Shown: positions 42,931 through 51,883 of the stretch, piece after piece
Layout of the letters: the number at the start of each line of letters is the position of its first letter
Numbering within the stretch: the first letter of the stretch is position 1
NCBI GenBank assembly: GCA_041390025.1
Contig: JAWKQR010000011.1
Location: 62,001-126,000 of the forward strand
Source of the DNA: JBFFMO01 sp041390025
GTDB taxonomy: Bacteria; Myxococcota_A; Bradymonadia; Bradymonadales; Bradymonadaceae
Length of the DNA stretch: 64,000 nucleotides
Direction: 5' to 3'
The notes under the pieces: generated by a model
The model's database searches: none
Seen by the model: the letters and a program-made list of their open reading frames with translations, nothing else
What the model was told of the DNA's origin: nothing
Translations under genes and position numbers: made by a program

Positions 42931-45336
42931 CTACGCCGTCTTGTCGATTACGCCACTTGTACGTTTGATCAGCCAACCAACCCCGAGGATCGTCAATGCC
43001 GCCGCAGGCAGCATCAGGACCAAGTTGGCTTCGAAGGTCAGATCCGCCACACCAAGTTCCCACAGACGTTCGGTTTGGAAGGCCTGACCCGCCAGAATTT
43101 GAAGGACCAAGACCAGCATCTCGAAAAAGCCGAGCACAATGCTTCCAAAAACCACCGTCATGAATCGTCGCGGTCCGAGCAGCAACCACAGCGCGGTGCA
43201 CATCATCACCGCAGGCATACCATATTTGAGGCTCGCCGCTGCCTGAGTGAGCGCGAAAACGATCGCTTCGTTGTTGATCGCCCCAAACCAATCGAGCGCG
43301 AATGAAAAGTCGACGTTGTTCAGGCGGTAACCATCGATGAGCATCCAGCCCATGAACAGCTGGGCGCCCAACAACACCACGCTAAGCCCCCAGCTGCGCG
43401 CGCGTTCCGAGATGTCCGAACGAAACCGCTCGCTGGTCGCCGTCCATGCGACCAAAAACATCACGACCACCGACGCCGTGGTGAAGCGTTCGGCCGGCAG
43501 TTCTCCGATCACCACCGCGTAGACAAAGGCGATGACCGTCACGGCCGCAAACGCCAATCTGGCCCGTCTGGCCGGAAGGTAGATCGCCGTGATCGACGCG
43601 ATAACAGCGGAGAGCGCCGCGTTTCCTGCCAGGCCGAGCGGCGCGAGCCAGCGATGAGGGAAGAACTTCCATTCCCATCCTCCCGACTCCTGCAACATGA
43701 AGAATGCTAACCCGGCGACCACAGGTAGGAAGCCCAAAGCCTGCGCACGTGTTGGCCGAGCGCCTCGAACGAGGGCGACCCCACCGAGGACGACCGCGCC
43801 AAACACCGCGCCTGTCATGAAGTTTTGCCCCGCTTGGTAGTAGTAGACACCGCTAGGCAGCACAAAGATGCCCGCCAACATGGCGAATTCCGGGGCGAAG
43901 CGAATCGAGCGGTGCGCGGCGCGGCTGGCCACAAGACCGGAAACGATCACGCCCGCGTAAAAGACGAACCACGCTGCGTGCACGCCACCCCGTGTGTGGA
44001 AGAAGTCACGCCAAGGCTCCGCGAACGCCGACGAAAGTGCGGCGGCGGCGAGCACGGCGAGCACACCGGCCCAAAGTCGTCTGTCTGCGCTGTCGCGTCG
44101 CCACGCGAAGACCACGGGAACCGCCCCGACGCCCAGCACAACGCCCCCGACAGACGATGGCATCGCGACACTTCCGACCGCCACGACCGAGGCCGCAATC
44201 AAGTAAAGCCAGCCGTTACGCGCGATCGGCTGGTGGTATCGCCGTACCGCAAACGCGAAACCCGCGGCGCCAAAGAGAATCGCTCCCAAGAACTCCAGCG
44301 GGTGGAGCTTTGCGCGCTCAGCTCGCGAAATCCTAGTTTGCTCGAATGCCTTGGCGACCGATGTGCCTTGTGTCCCTAACGCTGTTTGTTGTCGGGCAGC
44401 GAAGGCAGCGATCGGCGGTGCGTTCGATTCCCAAAACTTCCCCTCGTAGTCCGCAGGCAGGGTCACACCGGACGCGAACGATAAAAAATACAGAAGATCG
44501 GTTTGCTCCAAGGGCTCGCCGACGGTGAGCGCTGAAAACAACGCGTCGAATCGCGGTCCTGTGAACAATGCGTAGGAATCGCGCGTGTGATGCCCAATAT
44601 CCCCGTGGCCGTGGTCGCCCGTGATCATGACGTTGTCGGCCGGACTGAGCGTCGTGAGAAACTCGCTCAACCCCGCGTCAACCGCCGTCCAATGGTCGTT
44701 GTACGTCTTTGAACCCGGTTGTTGGTGGTGGGCCACTTTGTCCGTTCCAACGACGTGGACGATGATCGATGCGTTTCTCGCGGTCCTCGCGCGCCCATTT
44801 GCCCGCGAGTTTGAACGCCGCGAGATCGTGTTCTGGCGCCCGCCGGACCACTTTTCGACGTTGACCGACTCGTCAGCGAGGTCGCCATACAGTGAATCGA
44901 GTGTGTGGTCGCTGATCATGCGAAACGGTATGCCCACGCTCTTCCACGCCGCAGGCAAGCTCGTGGCTTGACCCTTCTCGCCGGTGAAATTCGACAACCC
45001 GGCCGAGAACGGGCTCTGTTTGCCTTCCAGCAAAGTCTGGATGCAAGGCAGCGTGAAGTTCGCGCTGCACGTGTGGATGTGGCGGCGGTGCGCCTGCAAG
45101 GCTGCGAGGTGAGGCATCAATTCTGGCGTGACGTTTTGTGGGCGTAACGAATCCACGATCACGATCACCGTTCGGCCACCGCCGGAAACGTGTTCGACCG
45201 GCCCGGTCTTGGAAGCCGTGTTCGGTGCGGGTAGTGCGATGCAAAACACGGCTACGGCGAATGCCCACGCCGTGGCCACGACCCAAGTCCAATGGGGCGA
45301 ATCGTTTGATGGTGCTTCACGTGACGTGAAATTCAT
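42931..45336 (-). CDS. Alkaline-phosphatase/sulfatase-superfamily membrane protein (compensated frameshifts)
   Basis: About 800 residues. One N-terminal membrane helix is followed by a periplasmic catalytic domain: I-V-I-V-D-S-L-R-P-Q (metal Asp), then V-G-T-D-K-V-A-H-H and T-G-D-H-G-H-G-D. The second half has about eleven membrane helices. The form resembles GPI-ethanolamine phosphate transferases or other phospho-/sulfo-group transferases of the envelope. Between 44835 and 44770 the frame is wrong (S-R-R-S-N-S-R-A-N). The alternative frame gives D-L-A-A-F-K-L-A-G-K-W-A-R-E-D-R, so a pair of compensating indels lies there. ATG 45336 is used; a TTG nine bases earlier is also open. Confidence 0.78.
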   Translation of the reverse strand: MNFTSREAPSNDSPHWTWVVATAWAFAVAVFCIALPAPNTASKTGPVEHVSGGGRTVIVIVDSLRPQNVTPELMPHLAALQAHRRHIHTCSANFTLPCIQTLLEGKQSPFSAGLSNFTGEKGQATSLPAAWKSVGIPFRMISDHTLDSLYGDLADESVNVEKWSGGRQNTISRRSNSRANGRARTARNASIIVHVVGTDKVAHHQQPGSKTYNDHWTAVDAGLSEFLTTLSPADNVMITGDHGHGDIGHHTRDSYALFTGPRFDALFSALTVGEPLEQTDLLYFLSFASGVTLPADYEGKFWESNAPPIAAFAARQQTALGTQGTSVAKAFEQTRISRAERAKLHPLEFLGAILFGAAGFAFAVRRYHQPIARNGWLYLIAASVVAVGSVAMPSSVGGVVLGVGAVPVVFAWRRDSADRRLWAGVLAVLAAAALSSAFAEPWRDFFHTRGGVHAAWFVFYAGVIVSGLVASRAAHRSIRFAPEFAMLAGIFVLPSGVYYYQAGQNFMTGAVFGAVVLGGVALVRGARPTRAQALGFLPVVAGLAFFMLQESGGWEWKFFPHRWLAPLGLAGNAALSAVIASITAIYLPARRARLAFAAVTVIAFVYAVVIGELPAERFTTASVVVMFLVAWTATSERFRSDISERARSWGLSVVLLGAQLFMGWMLIDGYRLNNVDFSFALDWFGAINNEAIVFALTQAAASLKYGMPAVMMCTALWLLLGPRRFMTVVFGSIVLGFFEMLVLVLQILAGQAFQTERLWELGVADLTFEANLVLMLPAAALTILGVGWLIKRTSGVIDKTA

Positions 45337-45446
45337 GGCAATCAACGTTTTTTTTCGCGACCGAACGCTGTTTTCCGCATTGAATAATGTGGAACCGCTG
45401 ACGTCTCAGAAGGCATTAGCGGACGAACCATTTCGCAGGAAAGGCG

Positions 45447-46529
45447 ATGATTTTCAACCAGACGATGTTCCAACGCGCAGTTCTAATGTGGACGAGTGCG
45501 CTTCTGTTTACGTTTGTGGGGGCGACAGCCTTCGCACAGAGCTGGGGCGGGGGAACAGGCCGTCCCGCCATGAAAGATATCATCCCAGAAATGAGCGAAA
45601 GCGAGGCTTACTCGGAACGCTACGGCTTCGCGGTCGACCTCGACGGCGGCGGGCACATCGGGGTGGACTTCACGATTTCCAACCTTGGATGGGGCAACGG
45701 CCACGGCGCGGTTGAAGTCCGGGTCATCGACGCGAACAAGAAAAAATACAAGTTTTCGAAGAAGTTGGACGACGACAGCTGGACCTACGACAAAGGCAAG
45801 TTTGTCATCGACATCGCGGGCACACGCGTGCAGCAGGAAGGGAAGGACTCGTTCCGACTCATTCACAAGGGCGCGACATCGTTTGACGTGGTGTTCGAAA
45901 ACCGCATGCCGATGTGGCGACCAGGTCGCGGCAAGATCAAGGTCGGCGACGACGGCTACTACGAGTTCAACCTGATCGCGCCGCGCGCCGACGTCAAAGG
46001 CACGGTCAACGGCAAACCTGTTACGGGCACCCGCAACGGCTACGCCGATCACGTCGCGACGAACGTCGAGCCGTATAACCTCGCAACCCGCTTCACGCGC
46101 ATGCGTAACTACAACGGCGACGTGTTCGTAATCTGGCGCGAGATCACCTTGACCAAGGACGCCGGCGGGAAGTCGCTGACATGGGTGATGGTGGGATACA
46201 AGGACGACATCGTGTTCTCCGACACGAACGCTCGGCTCAAGGAGGGACGTATCAAGGTTGACCCTGTGTCCAACTACCGCATCCCGCTGAGTGTGCAGAT
46301 CGATGCGAAGAACGGTCAGGATTCGATCAAGCTCGTCATGCGGGGCAAGACATACAAACGCACCGATCTGCTGGATAGCTACGGGGACGCTGCAAAGCTC
46401 GTCGCGTCGGCTTTTGCCAAACCCGTTCGGTACACCGTCGACTGCGACTACCAGCTCCAAATGACCATTGCGGGAGCCACCGCCACCATCTCCGGTGAGA
46501 CGCACTACGTCGTCGACCAGATCAACTGA
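45447..46529 (+). CDS. Secreted lipocalin-like (Svf1/CrtC-like) protein
   Basis: A 360-residue protein with a signal peptide (L-L-F-T-F-V-G-A-T-A-F-A). The mature protein is rich in beta strands: G-R-G-K-I-K-V-G-D-D-G-Y-Y-E-F-N-L-I-A-P, then G-Y-A-D-H-V-A-T-N-V-E-P, which resembles the double-lipocalin fold of Svf1-like and carotenoid hydratase-like proteins. Family assignment is tentative. AGGAAAGG lies just before the ATG. It is divergent from the membrane phosphatase gene, sharing a 110-base promoter region. Confidence 0.6.
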   Translation: MIFNQTMFQRAVLMWTSALLFTFVGATAFAQSWGGGTGRPAMKDIIPEMSESEAYSERYGFAVDLDGGGHIGVDFTISNLGWGNGHGAVEVRVIDANKKKYKFSKKLDDDSWTYDKGKFVIDIAGTRVQQEGKDSFRLIHKGATSFDVVFENRMPMWRPGRGKIKVGDDGYYEFNLIAPRADVKGTVNGKPVTGTRNGYADHVATNVEPYNLATRFTRMRNYNGDVFVIWREITLTKDAGGKSLTWVMVGYKDDIVFSDTNARLKEGRIKVDPVSNYRIPLSVQIDAKNGQDSIKLVMRGKTYKRTDLLDSYGDAAKLVASAFAKPVRYTVDCDYQLQMTIAGATATISGETHYVVDQIN

Positions 46530-46612
46530 GCTGGGTCTGTGGTTGAACTTTTGGCGCATTCGGGACATAGTCCCGCCCCTGGACTCGCCCGCGCGACCAG
46601 GAAGGTTCGTCC

Positions 46613-47398
46613 ATGAGTACTCGCGCCAACAAAGTTGTTGCCGTTGCAAATCAAAAGGGTGGAGTGGGTAAGACCACAACCGCCGTTAATCTTGCGGCCT
46701 GTCTGGCCGACACGGGATGTCATGTCCTGCTGTTGGACATGGACCCCCAAGGCAACGCGACAAGCGGGCTGGGGATCGACCGCTCGGCCGTCAAAGCGTC
46801 CACGTACCATGTTCTGACCGGCGCCGTCAGCGTCGCAGACGCCGCGATTACCACCCGTTACGAGAACCTGTGGTTGCTCCCGAGCAACACAGATCTGGCA
46901 GGGGCCGAGGTTGAGCTCGTCGATCACGAGACACGCGAGTTTCGACTTCGCGAGGCGTTGGACGCCAGCGAGCTCGACGTGGACTTCATCATCCTCGATT
47001 GTCCCCCAAGCCTTGGTTTGTTGACCTTGAACGCGCTCGTGGCGTCCTCGACCGTGCTGATGCCGGTTCAGACCGAGTACTACGCGCTTGAAGGCATGGG
47101 GCAGCTGCTCCATACCGTCGAACTTGTGCACGAGCACCTGAACCCACGGCTGGCCGTCGAGGGGATCTTGCTGACGATGTACGACTCACGCACAAATCTT
47201 AGTGAGCAGGTCGCCGATGAGGTGACGTCGCACTTTGGGAGTCTGGTGTTCAACACCGTCATCCCTCGCAACGTCCGCCTGAGCGAGGCGCCCTCGTACG
47301 GGCACGCGATCATCACGTACGACGATGCCTCGCGCGGTGCGCGTCAGTATCGCACGCTGGCTCGCGAGTTCCGTGACCGCAACCGGATGAGCGCCTGA
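46613..47398 (+). CDS. parA: Chromosome-partitioning ATPase ParA (Soj)
   Basis: A 261-residue ParA/MinD ATPase that drives chromosome segregation together with ParB. Deviant Walker A N-Q-K-G-G-V-G-K-T-T-T at 13-23; D-M-D-P-Q-G-N-A (motif A'), F-I-I-L-D-C-P-P-S (Walker B). The C-terminal block S-E-A-P-S-Y-G is diagnostic of Soj-type chromosome ParA. The parB start follows one base after its stop. No rsmG/mnmG or oriC features are next to it, so this operon seems separated from the origin genes it often accompanies, as far as the window shows. Confidence 0.93.
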   Translation: MSTRANKVVAVANQKGGVGKTTTAVNLAACLADTGCHVLLLDMDPQGNATSGLGIDRSAVKASTYHVLTGAVSVADAAITTRYENLWLLPSNTDLAGAEVELVDHETREFRLREALDASELDVDFIILDCPPSLGLLTLNALVASSTVLMPVQTEYYALEGMGQLLHTVELVHEHLNPRLAVEGILLTMYDSRTNLSEQVADEVTSHFGSLVFNTVIPRNVRLSEAPSYGHAIITYDDASRGARQYRTLAREFRDRNRMSA

Positions 47399-47399
47399 C

Positions 47400-48272
47400 A
47401 TGACCGACGAAAAACTCGTGAAACGCAAGGCACTCGGCAAGGGGCTTGGTGCACTGATTCCATCGTCTGCCCGGGGTGAGCGACGCGACTTCTTCATGTG
47501 TCGCATCGAAGACATTCATCCCAATGCGTCGCAGCCTCGGCGGCATTTCGACGAAGCCGCGCTCAATGAGCTCGCTCAGAGCATCAACGAGTCCGGGCTG
47601 ATTCAGCCGTTGGTGGTGCGCCAAGTCGGTGGGGTGTACGAGCTCATCGCGGGAGAACGTCGTTGGCGAGCCTCCAAGCTCGCCGGGGTGACCGAGGTGC
47701 CGGTCGTCGTTCGGGAGCTCGCCGACTCGGCGGCGTTTCTGCTGGCCCTTGTCGAGAACATTCAGCGCGAAGACCTCAACCCCATCGAGGAGGCGTCGGC
47801 GTTCCAACGGTTGGTCGACGAATTTGCAATGACGCAGCAGGAGGTGGCAGACAAGGTCGGGAAGTCCCGACCCGCGGTCGCCAACGCCTTGCGGTTGTTG
47901 AATCTCCCTGCGACGGTGCGCGATCTTTTGGCGAGTGGCCAGCTCACGACTGGCCATGCAAAGATTCTGGTGACGTTGTCGGCCGAGGAGGCCGAAGAGC
48001 TTGCGGACATCATCGTCCGACACGAGCTGTCGGTGCGCGAAGCCGAAGAGCTTGCGCGGCAAGCCCGCACGGGCGCCAAACCCAAAGATGCGACAAAGTC
48101 CCCGTTCCGTGACGATGTGCACGTCCGAGACATTGCCGACAAGCTGCAGTCGTTGCTCGGGACGAAGGTCAAGCTCAAGGATCGCAAAGGCAAGGGCCGT
48201 ATCGAGATCCACTACGAGAACTACGACGTACTTCAGTCGGTTCTCGAGCGCCTGATCGATGTGGAATCCTAG
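47400..48272 (+). CDS. parB: Chromosome-partitioning protein ParB
   Basis: A 290-residue ParB/Spo0J protein that binds parS and loads condensin. The N-terminal ParA-activating tail is short and basic (K-R-K-A-L-G-K-G-L-G-A-L-I). The CTPase box G-E-R-R-W-R-A-S is at about 83, with N-I-Q-R-E-D-L-N-P-I-E-E-A just after. A helix-turn-helix follows (T-Q-Q-E-V-A-D-K-V-G-K-S-R). The C-terminal dimer helix ends V-L-E-R-L-I-D. Coupled to parA with one base between stop and start. Confidence 0.94.
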   Translation: MTDEKLVKRKALGKGLGALIPSSARGERRDFFMCRIEDIHPNASQPRRHFDEAALNELAQSINESGLIQPLVVRQVGGVYELIAGERRWRASKLAGVTEVPVVVRELADSAAFLLALVENIQREDLNPIEEASAFQRLVDEFAMTQQEVADKVGKSRPAVANALRLLNLPATVRDLLASGQLTTGHAKILVTLSAEEAEELADIIVRHELSVREAEELARQARTGAKPKDATKSPFRDDVHVRDIADKLQSLLGTKVKLKDRKGKGRIEIHYENYDVLQSVLERLIDVES

Positions 48273-48347
48273 ACCCGGTGGAACTTTCGTAACTTCTTGA
48301 GATCCGAACATCATCCCGTCCGTTAGCAGGATGGAGTTGGAGGTCCC

Positions 48348-49658
48348 TTGAAGAAATTTTCAAAATTCGTTTTTCGCACCATCAAGGGGATCTACGACAT
48401 TCTGGCAACGTACTTGTTGCTGTTTCTCGTGCCATTCTGCGCCGCGTCGGTGGTCATCTGGCTGTTGACCGGCCAGGCCGCGACGTTCTTTGAGTTCGAG
48501 AGCCGCGATGCGATGTGGTCGCTGGTCTCGGGCAAACTCGGGCTGCCTGACACGTGGATTCGATTGGCTGCGGTGCTGCCCATTCACCTGTCGATCTGGT
48601 GGTTGTTGCGCCGCCCGGTCGCGTTGGCTCAACCGTTCCTGGAAGCGGGCTTCGATAAGGTCGTTTCGGCCTTCAAGTGGGCAACTTCGCGGGCCGTTTG
48701 GATTCGAACGGCGGTCGAGATCCTGTTCAGCATCGTGGTCACCGCGGTGCTGATCCCGTTTGTGATCCAGCCCACGCTCGTGCCCGGGTTTGGACCGCGG
48801 TCGTGGGTTGAACGTGCGGCCAACTTCACCGATGGCACCGCCTCCGCCGAGATCGCGGACTCTGTGGTCGGGCTGTACCGCACGTGGTTCGCCGAACCCG
48901 TCGTAGGCCCGGCGGTGACCCGAGACGCGGTGGACGCCGTGGTCGATGCCCAGAACAACGACCCCATCATTCCTCCGAGCCCTAATGGGCGCGATCCTCT
49001 CATGGATCGATGGAACAGCTACATTGCGCCGATCGCGGCGGGTGACTTGGATCGATTCGCAACGATCAAAGCCTTCATGTGGGTCGAGTCGGCAGGACGC
49101 CAGTACGCGGTGAGCAACACTGGCTGCGCGGGCCTCATGCAGTTTTGTGCGGGTACAGCGCGAAACGCACCGTTCGAAGAAATCTTTGGCACCGGCCAGG
49201 TCTACGTGTGCGCGTGTCGTGATGGAAACTGCCGCATTCCCAAGGACGTTCAGGCCGATCTTGAATCTGGCGATGAGCAAGCCTTGTTGCGGCACGCGTC
49301 CGACTTCCCGTGTCGCCTGACCGACGCACGCTTTGACCCGAATAAAATCCTCAAAGCCGGGGACCGTTACATCGACCGGCTGTCCCAGGCGTTTGGCGGG
49401 AACATCTACCTGATGTACATCGGCTACAACTCCGGGCCGATGGTGGCTGAGCGGGTGTGGCGCAAGTTGGGCCGCAATCCCGAGGCGACGTTGGAACAGA
49501 TCGACGCCGAGCTCGTCGAGGCCATGCGGCCGACGTATGGGGCGGGGGCCGAGGCGAGGGCGCGCTCGCTTGTCCGAACGCACCTGCCAAAGATCAAGCG
49601 GGCCAAAGACCGCTACATGGCCGACGGACTCCCGACCGAGCTCGCAGCTGTTCCCTAG
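48348..49658 (+). CDS. Membrane-anchored lytic murein transglycosylase (SLT-like)
   Basis: A 436-residue protein. The start is TTG 48348, supported by GGAGG five bases upstream. Three hydrophobic stretches in the first 150 residues place it in the inner membrane. The soluble C-terminal domain has the SLT signature: the catalytic Glu in M-W-V-E-S-A-G-R-Q, then G-L-M-Q-F, and Y-I-G-Y-N-S-G-P. A Cys-rich insert (Y-V-C-A-C-R-D-G-N-C) lies within the domain. It cleaves peptidoglycan. It lies 75 bases after parB on the same strand. The TAG stop shares the palindrome CTAG with the convergent gene. Confidence 0.85.
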   Translation: MKKFSKFVFRTIKGIYDILATYLLLFLVPFCAASVVIWLLTGQAATFFEFESRDAMWSLVSGKLGLPDTWIRLAAVLPIHLSIWWLLRRPVALAQPFLEAGFDKVVSAFKWATSRAVWIRTAVEILFSIVVTAVLIPFVIQPTLVPGFGPRSWVERAANFTDGTASAEIADSVVGLYRTWFAEPVVGPAVTRDAVDAVVDAQNNDPIIPPSPNGRDPLMDRWNSYIAPIAAGDLDRFATIKAFMWVESAGRQYAVSNTGCAGLMQFCAGTARNAPFEEIFGTGQVYVCACRDGNCRIPKDVQADLESGDEQALLRHASDFPCRLTDARFDPNKILKAGDRYIDRLSQAFGGNIYLMYIGYNSGPMVAERVWRKLGRNPEATLEQIDAELVEAMRPTYGAGAEARARSLVRTHLPKIKRAKDRYMADGLPTELAAVP

Positions 49659-51259
49659 ACTGGGCGAACGCCATCCTTGCGGTAAGGACGCTCGACCTTT
49701 TTGTTTCGAGCGAGCTCAAGGCCTGCACGGATGTAGTCACGCGTCTCACGTGGGTCGATGACTTCGTCGATGTAACCCTTGCCGGCGACCTTGTAGATGT
49801 CGATGAACGGACGAATTCCATCCACCATCTGCTGTTTGATGTCTTCGGCGTCGGGATTTCCTTCGAGCATGCGGCGCGCAAAGATGGACACCATTCCTTC
49901 TGGTCCCATCACCGAAATCTCGGCCGTCGGCCAGGCGACGATCAGGTCGGGTTCGTAGGCGCGACCGCACATCACGTAATACCCAGCGCCGTAACATTTG
50001 CGCACCAAGACGGTGATCTTGGGCACCGATGCCTTGGCGACCTCGTAAAGCATCTTTGCGCCGTGCCGAATGATGCCTTGCCGCTCAACCTTGCTGCCAA
50101 TGATGAAGCCGGGCACGTCTTGGAAAAACACCAGCGGGATGTTGAACGAGTCGCACAGGTTGACGAAGCGAGCCGCTTTGTCCGCCGAGTCCACGTCGAG
50201 GATGCCGCCAAAATGCATCGGGTTGTTGGCGACAATACCGACGGCACGGCCACCAATGCGCGCAAACGCGGTGACAAGATTCTGCGCGAACAACGGCTTC
50301 ATTTCGAAAAGGGTTCCGTCGTCCACGATGTACTTCAACAGTTTCTTCATGTCGTAGGCGCGACGCGCGCTTTCTGGAAGGACATCAAGGAGTTTCTCGC
50401 GGTATTTGCCGCCTTCGTCGTCGCGCTCGGTGTCGTGGTCAAACTCACGGTCGATCGGCTTTTCTTCGCAGTTGCTAGGGAAATAGCTCAAGTATTGCTT
50501 GATGGCGTCGAGGCACTCTTCGTCGGAGTCGTAGACTTGGTCGGCCACACCCGACTCTTTGTTGTGCACGTCGGCCCCGCCCAAGGATTCCTCGTCGATG
50601 TCCTCGCCGACCGCTGCCTTGACCAACGGCGGTCCGCCGAGCGCCATGCTGCTGGTTCCCCGTACCATGGGTACAAAATCTGCGAGTCCCGGAATGTAGG
50701 CGGTTCCAGCGGCTCCGGGGCCGACCATCGCGGCGACCTGCGGCACCACGCCTGACATCGTGACCTGTTCGCGAAACAGAAACCCAGACAACGCAAAATT
50801 GCTGATTTGCTCGCCGTCGATGCCGCCGCCACCGTGAACGCGTGCGCCCGCAGAGTCGATCAACCAGACGATCGGGACCCGGTTCTTGAGCGCGAACTCT
50901 CGCGCGCGTGTGACCTTGCGTTCGCTGACGTCTCCGATTGAGCCCCCGAGCACGGTGAAGTCGTAAGCCGCGCAGACAACGACGCGGCCGTCGATCTTGC
51001 CAAAGCCCGTGACCACGCCGTCTGCTGGGCTTGCTACCTCGTGTTGCGGGACGGGATTGTTGTTGACGTGAAAAAAAGCATGGGTGCCGAACTCGGTAAA
51101 CGTCCCGTCATCAAACAGGTAGTTCACGCGTTGGCGGACATCGAGCTTTCCGCGCTCATGCTGGCGCTGAACCCGCGATTCTCCGCCCATTTTTGCGGCT
51201 TCTTCACGACGACGTTGAAGGTCCGCCACCAAAGTTCGCATGCGTTCGTTTTCTGCCAT
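49655..51259 (-). CDS. Acyl-CoA carboxylase beta (carboxyltransferase) subunit, propionyl-CoA type
   Basis: A 534-residue biotin-dependent carboxyltransferase that moves CO2 from carboxybiotin to an acyl-CoA such as propionyl- or methylcrotonyl-CoA. Conserved blocks: D-F-T-V-L-G-G-S-I-G, I-D-S-A-G-A-R, G-P-G-A-A-G, A-D-F-V-P-M-V, then Q-D-V-P-G-F-I-I-G, Y-G-A-G-Y-Y-V-M, and A-E-I-S-V-M-G-P-E-G. The biotin-carrier alpha subunit is not in the window. ATG 51259 has GGGAG six bases upstream; the longer open frame overlaps the operator. The palindrome at 51276-51295 probably regulates it. Confidence 0.92.
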   Translation of the reverse strand: MAENERMRTLVADLQRRREEAAKMGGESRVQRQHERGKLDVRQRVNYLFDDGTFTEFGTHAFFHVNNNPVPQHEVASPADGVVTGFGKIDGRVVVCAAYDFTVLGGSIGDVSERKVTRAREFALKNRVPIVWLIDSAGARVHGGGGIDGEQISNFALSGFLFREQVTMSGVVPQVAAMVGPGAAGTAYIPGLADFVPMVRGTSSMALGGPPLVKAAVGEDIDEESLGGADVHNKESGVADQVYDSDEECLDAIKQYLSYFPSNCEEKPIDREFDHDTERDDEGGKYREKLLDVLPESARRAYDMKKLLKYIVDDGTLFEMKPLFAQNLVTAFARIGGRAVGIVANNPMHFGGILDVDSADKAARFVNLCDSFNIPLVFFQDVPGFIIGSKVERQGIIRHGAKMLYEVAKASVPKITVLVRKCYGAGYYVMCGRAYEPDLIVAWPTAEISVMGPEGMVSIFARRMLEGNPDAEDIKQQMVDGIRPFIDIYKVAGKGYIDEVIDPRETRDYIRAGLELARNKKVERPYRKDGVRPV

Positions 51260-51275
51260 TGCTGTCTCCCAAAAT

Positions 51276-51295
51276 AAGTGAGTGAACACTTACTT
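51276..51295. promoter_or_regulatory. Palindromic operator-like site before the carboxylase gene
   Basis: AAGTGAGTGAACACTTACTT is a 20-base palindrome with 16 of 20 bases matching its complement. It is 17 bases upstream of the carboxylase ATG and overlaps the stop of the next gene. Its AAGTGAGTG half-sites resemble operators of TetR-family repressors of acyl-CoA metabolism. No regulator gene is next to it. Confidence 0.55.
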
Positions 51296-51883
51296 GAGAG
51301 GCGCAGGATTGGCAACTGGAGTGTGGTTGAAACGAACCCGCAGCGCGTCTCCCGGGGCGAGGCGGACGACGGCCCCAGCCTCGACGGGCTCACCGTTGAT
51401 GGTGGCTTGGTCGGCTGAAACCCCCTCAGCGGCATTTATCTGTGTGGGGGTTGTCAGGACGCCCTGACGATTCACGAGAGCCACCTCGACGCGTTCAGGC
51501 AGCTTGGCGGCGACGGTAAGGTACAGTGCGCACGACAACCCCTTGTTCGCCTCACGTTTGCAATTGGCTTCCACCGCACTGTTGTTTGCCACCTCACCAT
51601 CGACGGTGATGCGAATCCCCATAAAGGCGCGCTCTGCCAATTCCGGGGTCGCCAGCGGCAACTCTTTGCCCGTCAGACGGCCGTCCCGATTGAGATCGTA
51701 GAGCGCGAGCAGGCGTTCGGTGCGGACCCCGGGAGGCTCCGAGTATATGGCCAAAACCTCAAGCTTGTCGGCGTGAGCTGTGACCATCAGGGTGCGCTCG
51801 ATGGGGATCACGTGCGCACTGGCGACCGCCGACGCGAGACCGATGCACGCCAATGCCGCTGCAATGTGCGTTGCTTTGCCCAT
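51290..51883 (-). CDS. Secreted protein with an EF-hand-like motif
   Basis: A 197-residue protein. A signal peptide ends near A-V-A-S-A-H. A single calcium-binding loop D-L-N-R-D-G-R-L-T-G-K-E is at about 63-74. Two cysteines (E-A-N-C-K and S-C-A-L) could pair. The rest is beta-like. The ATG at 51883 overlaps the metallohydrolase stop as TGATG, so they are co-translated, and a role together in the envelope is likely. Function unknown. Confidence 0.72.
   Translation of the reverse strand: MGKATHIAAALACIGLASAVASAHVIPIERTLMVTAHADKLEVLAIYSEPPGVRTERLLALYDLNRDGRLTGKELPLATPELAERAFMGIRITVDGEVANNSAVEANCKREANKGLSCALYLTVAAKLPERVEVALVNRQGVLTTPTQINAAEGVSADQATINGEPVEAGAVVRLAPGDALRVRFNHTPVANPAPLK

Noticed and set aside
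45313..45328. parS-like sequence (TTCACGTGA core) about 1.3 kb before parA
   Set aside because: Only about 11 of 16 bases match the parS consensus, and it lies inside the coding start of the membrane phosphatase gene.
45483..46679. Long antisense open frame opposite the lipocalin-like gene
   Set aside because: No signal, no family and Val/Arg/Asp bias; the plus strand has a signal peptide and a ribosome site.
48360..49583. Long antisense open frame opposite the transglycosylase gene
   Set aside because: Arg/Pro/His-rich translation without domains, opposite a gene with clear SLT motifs; a shadow of high-GC codons.
49457..50755. Plus-strand open frame opposite the carboxylase gene
   Set aside because: The minus strand encodes a clear carboxyltransferase; the other frame has no protein character.
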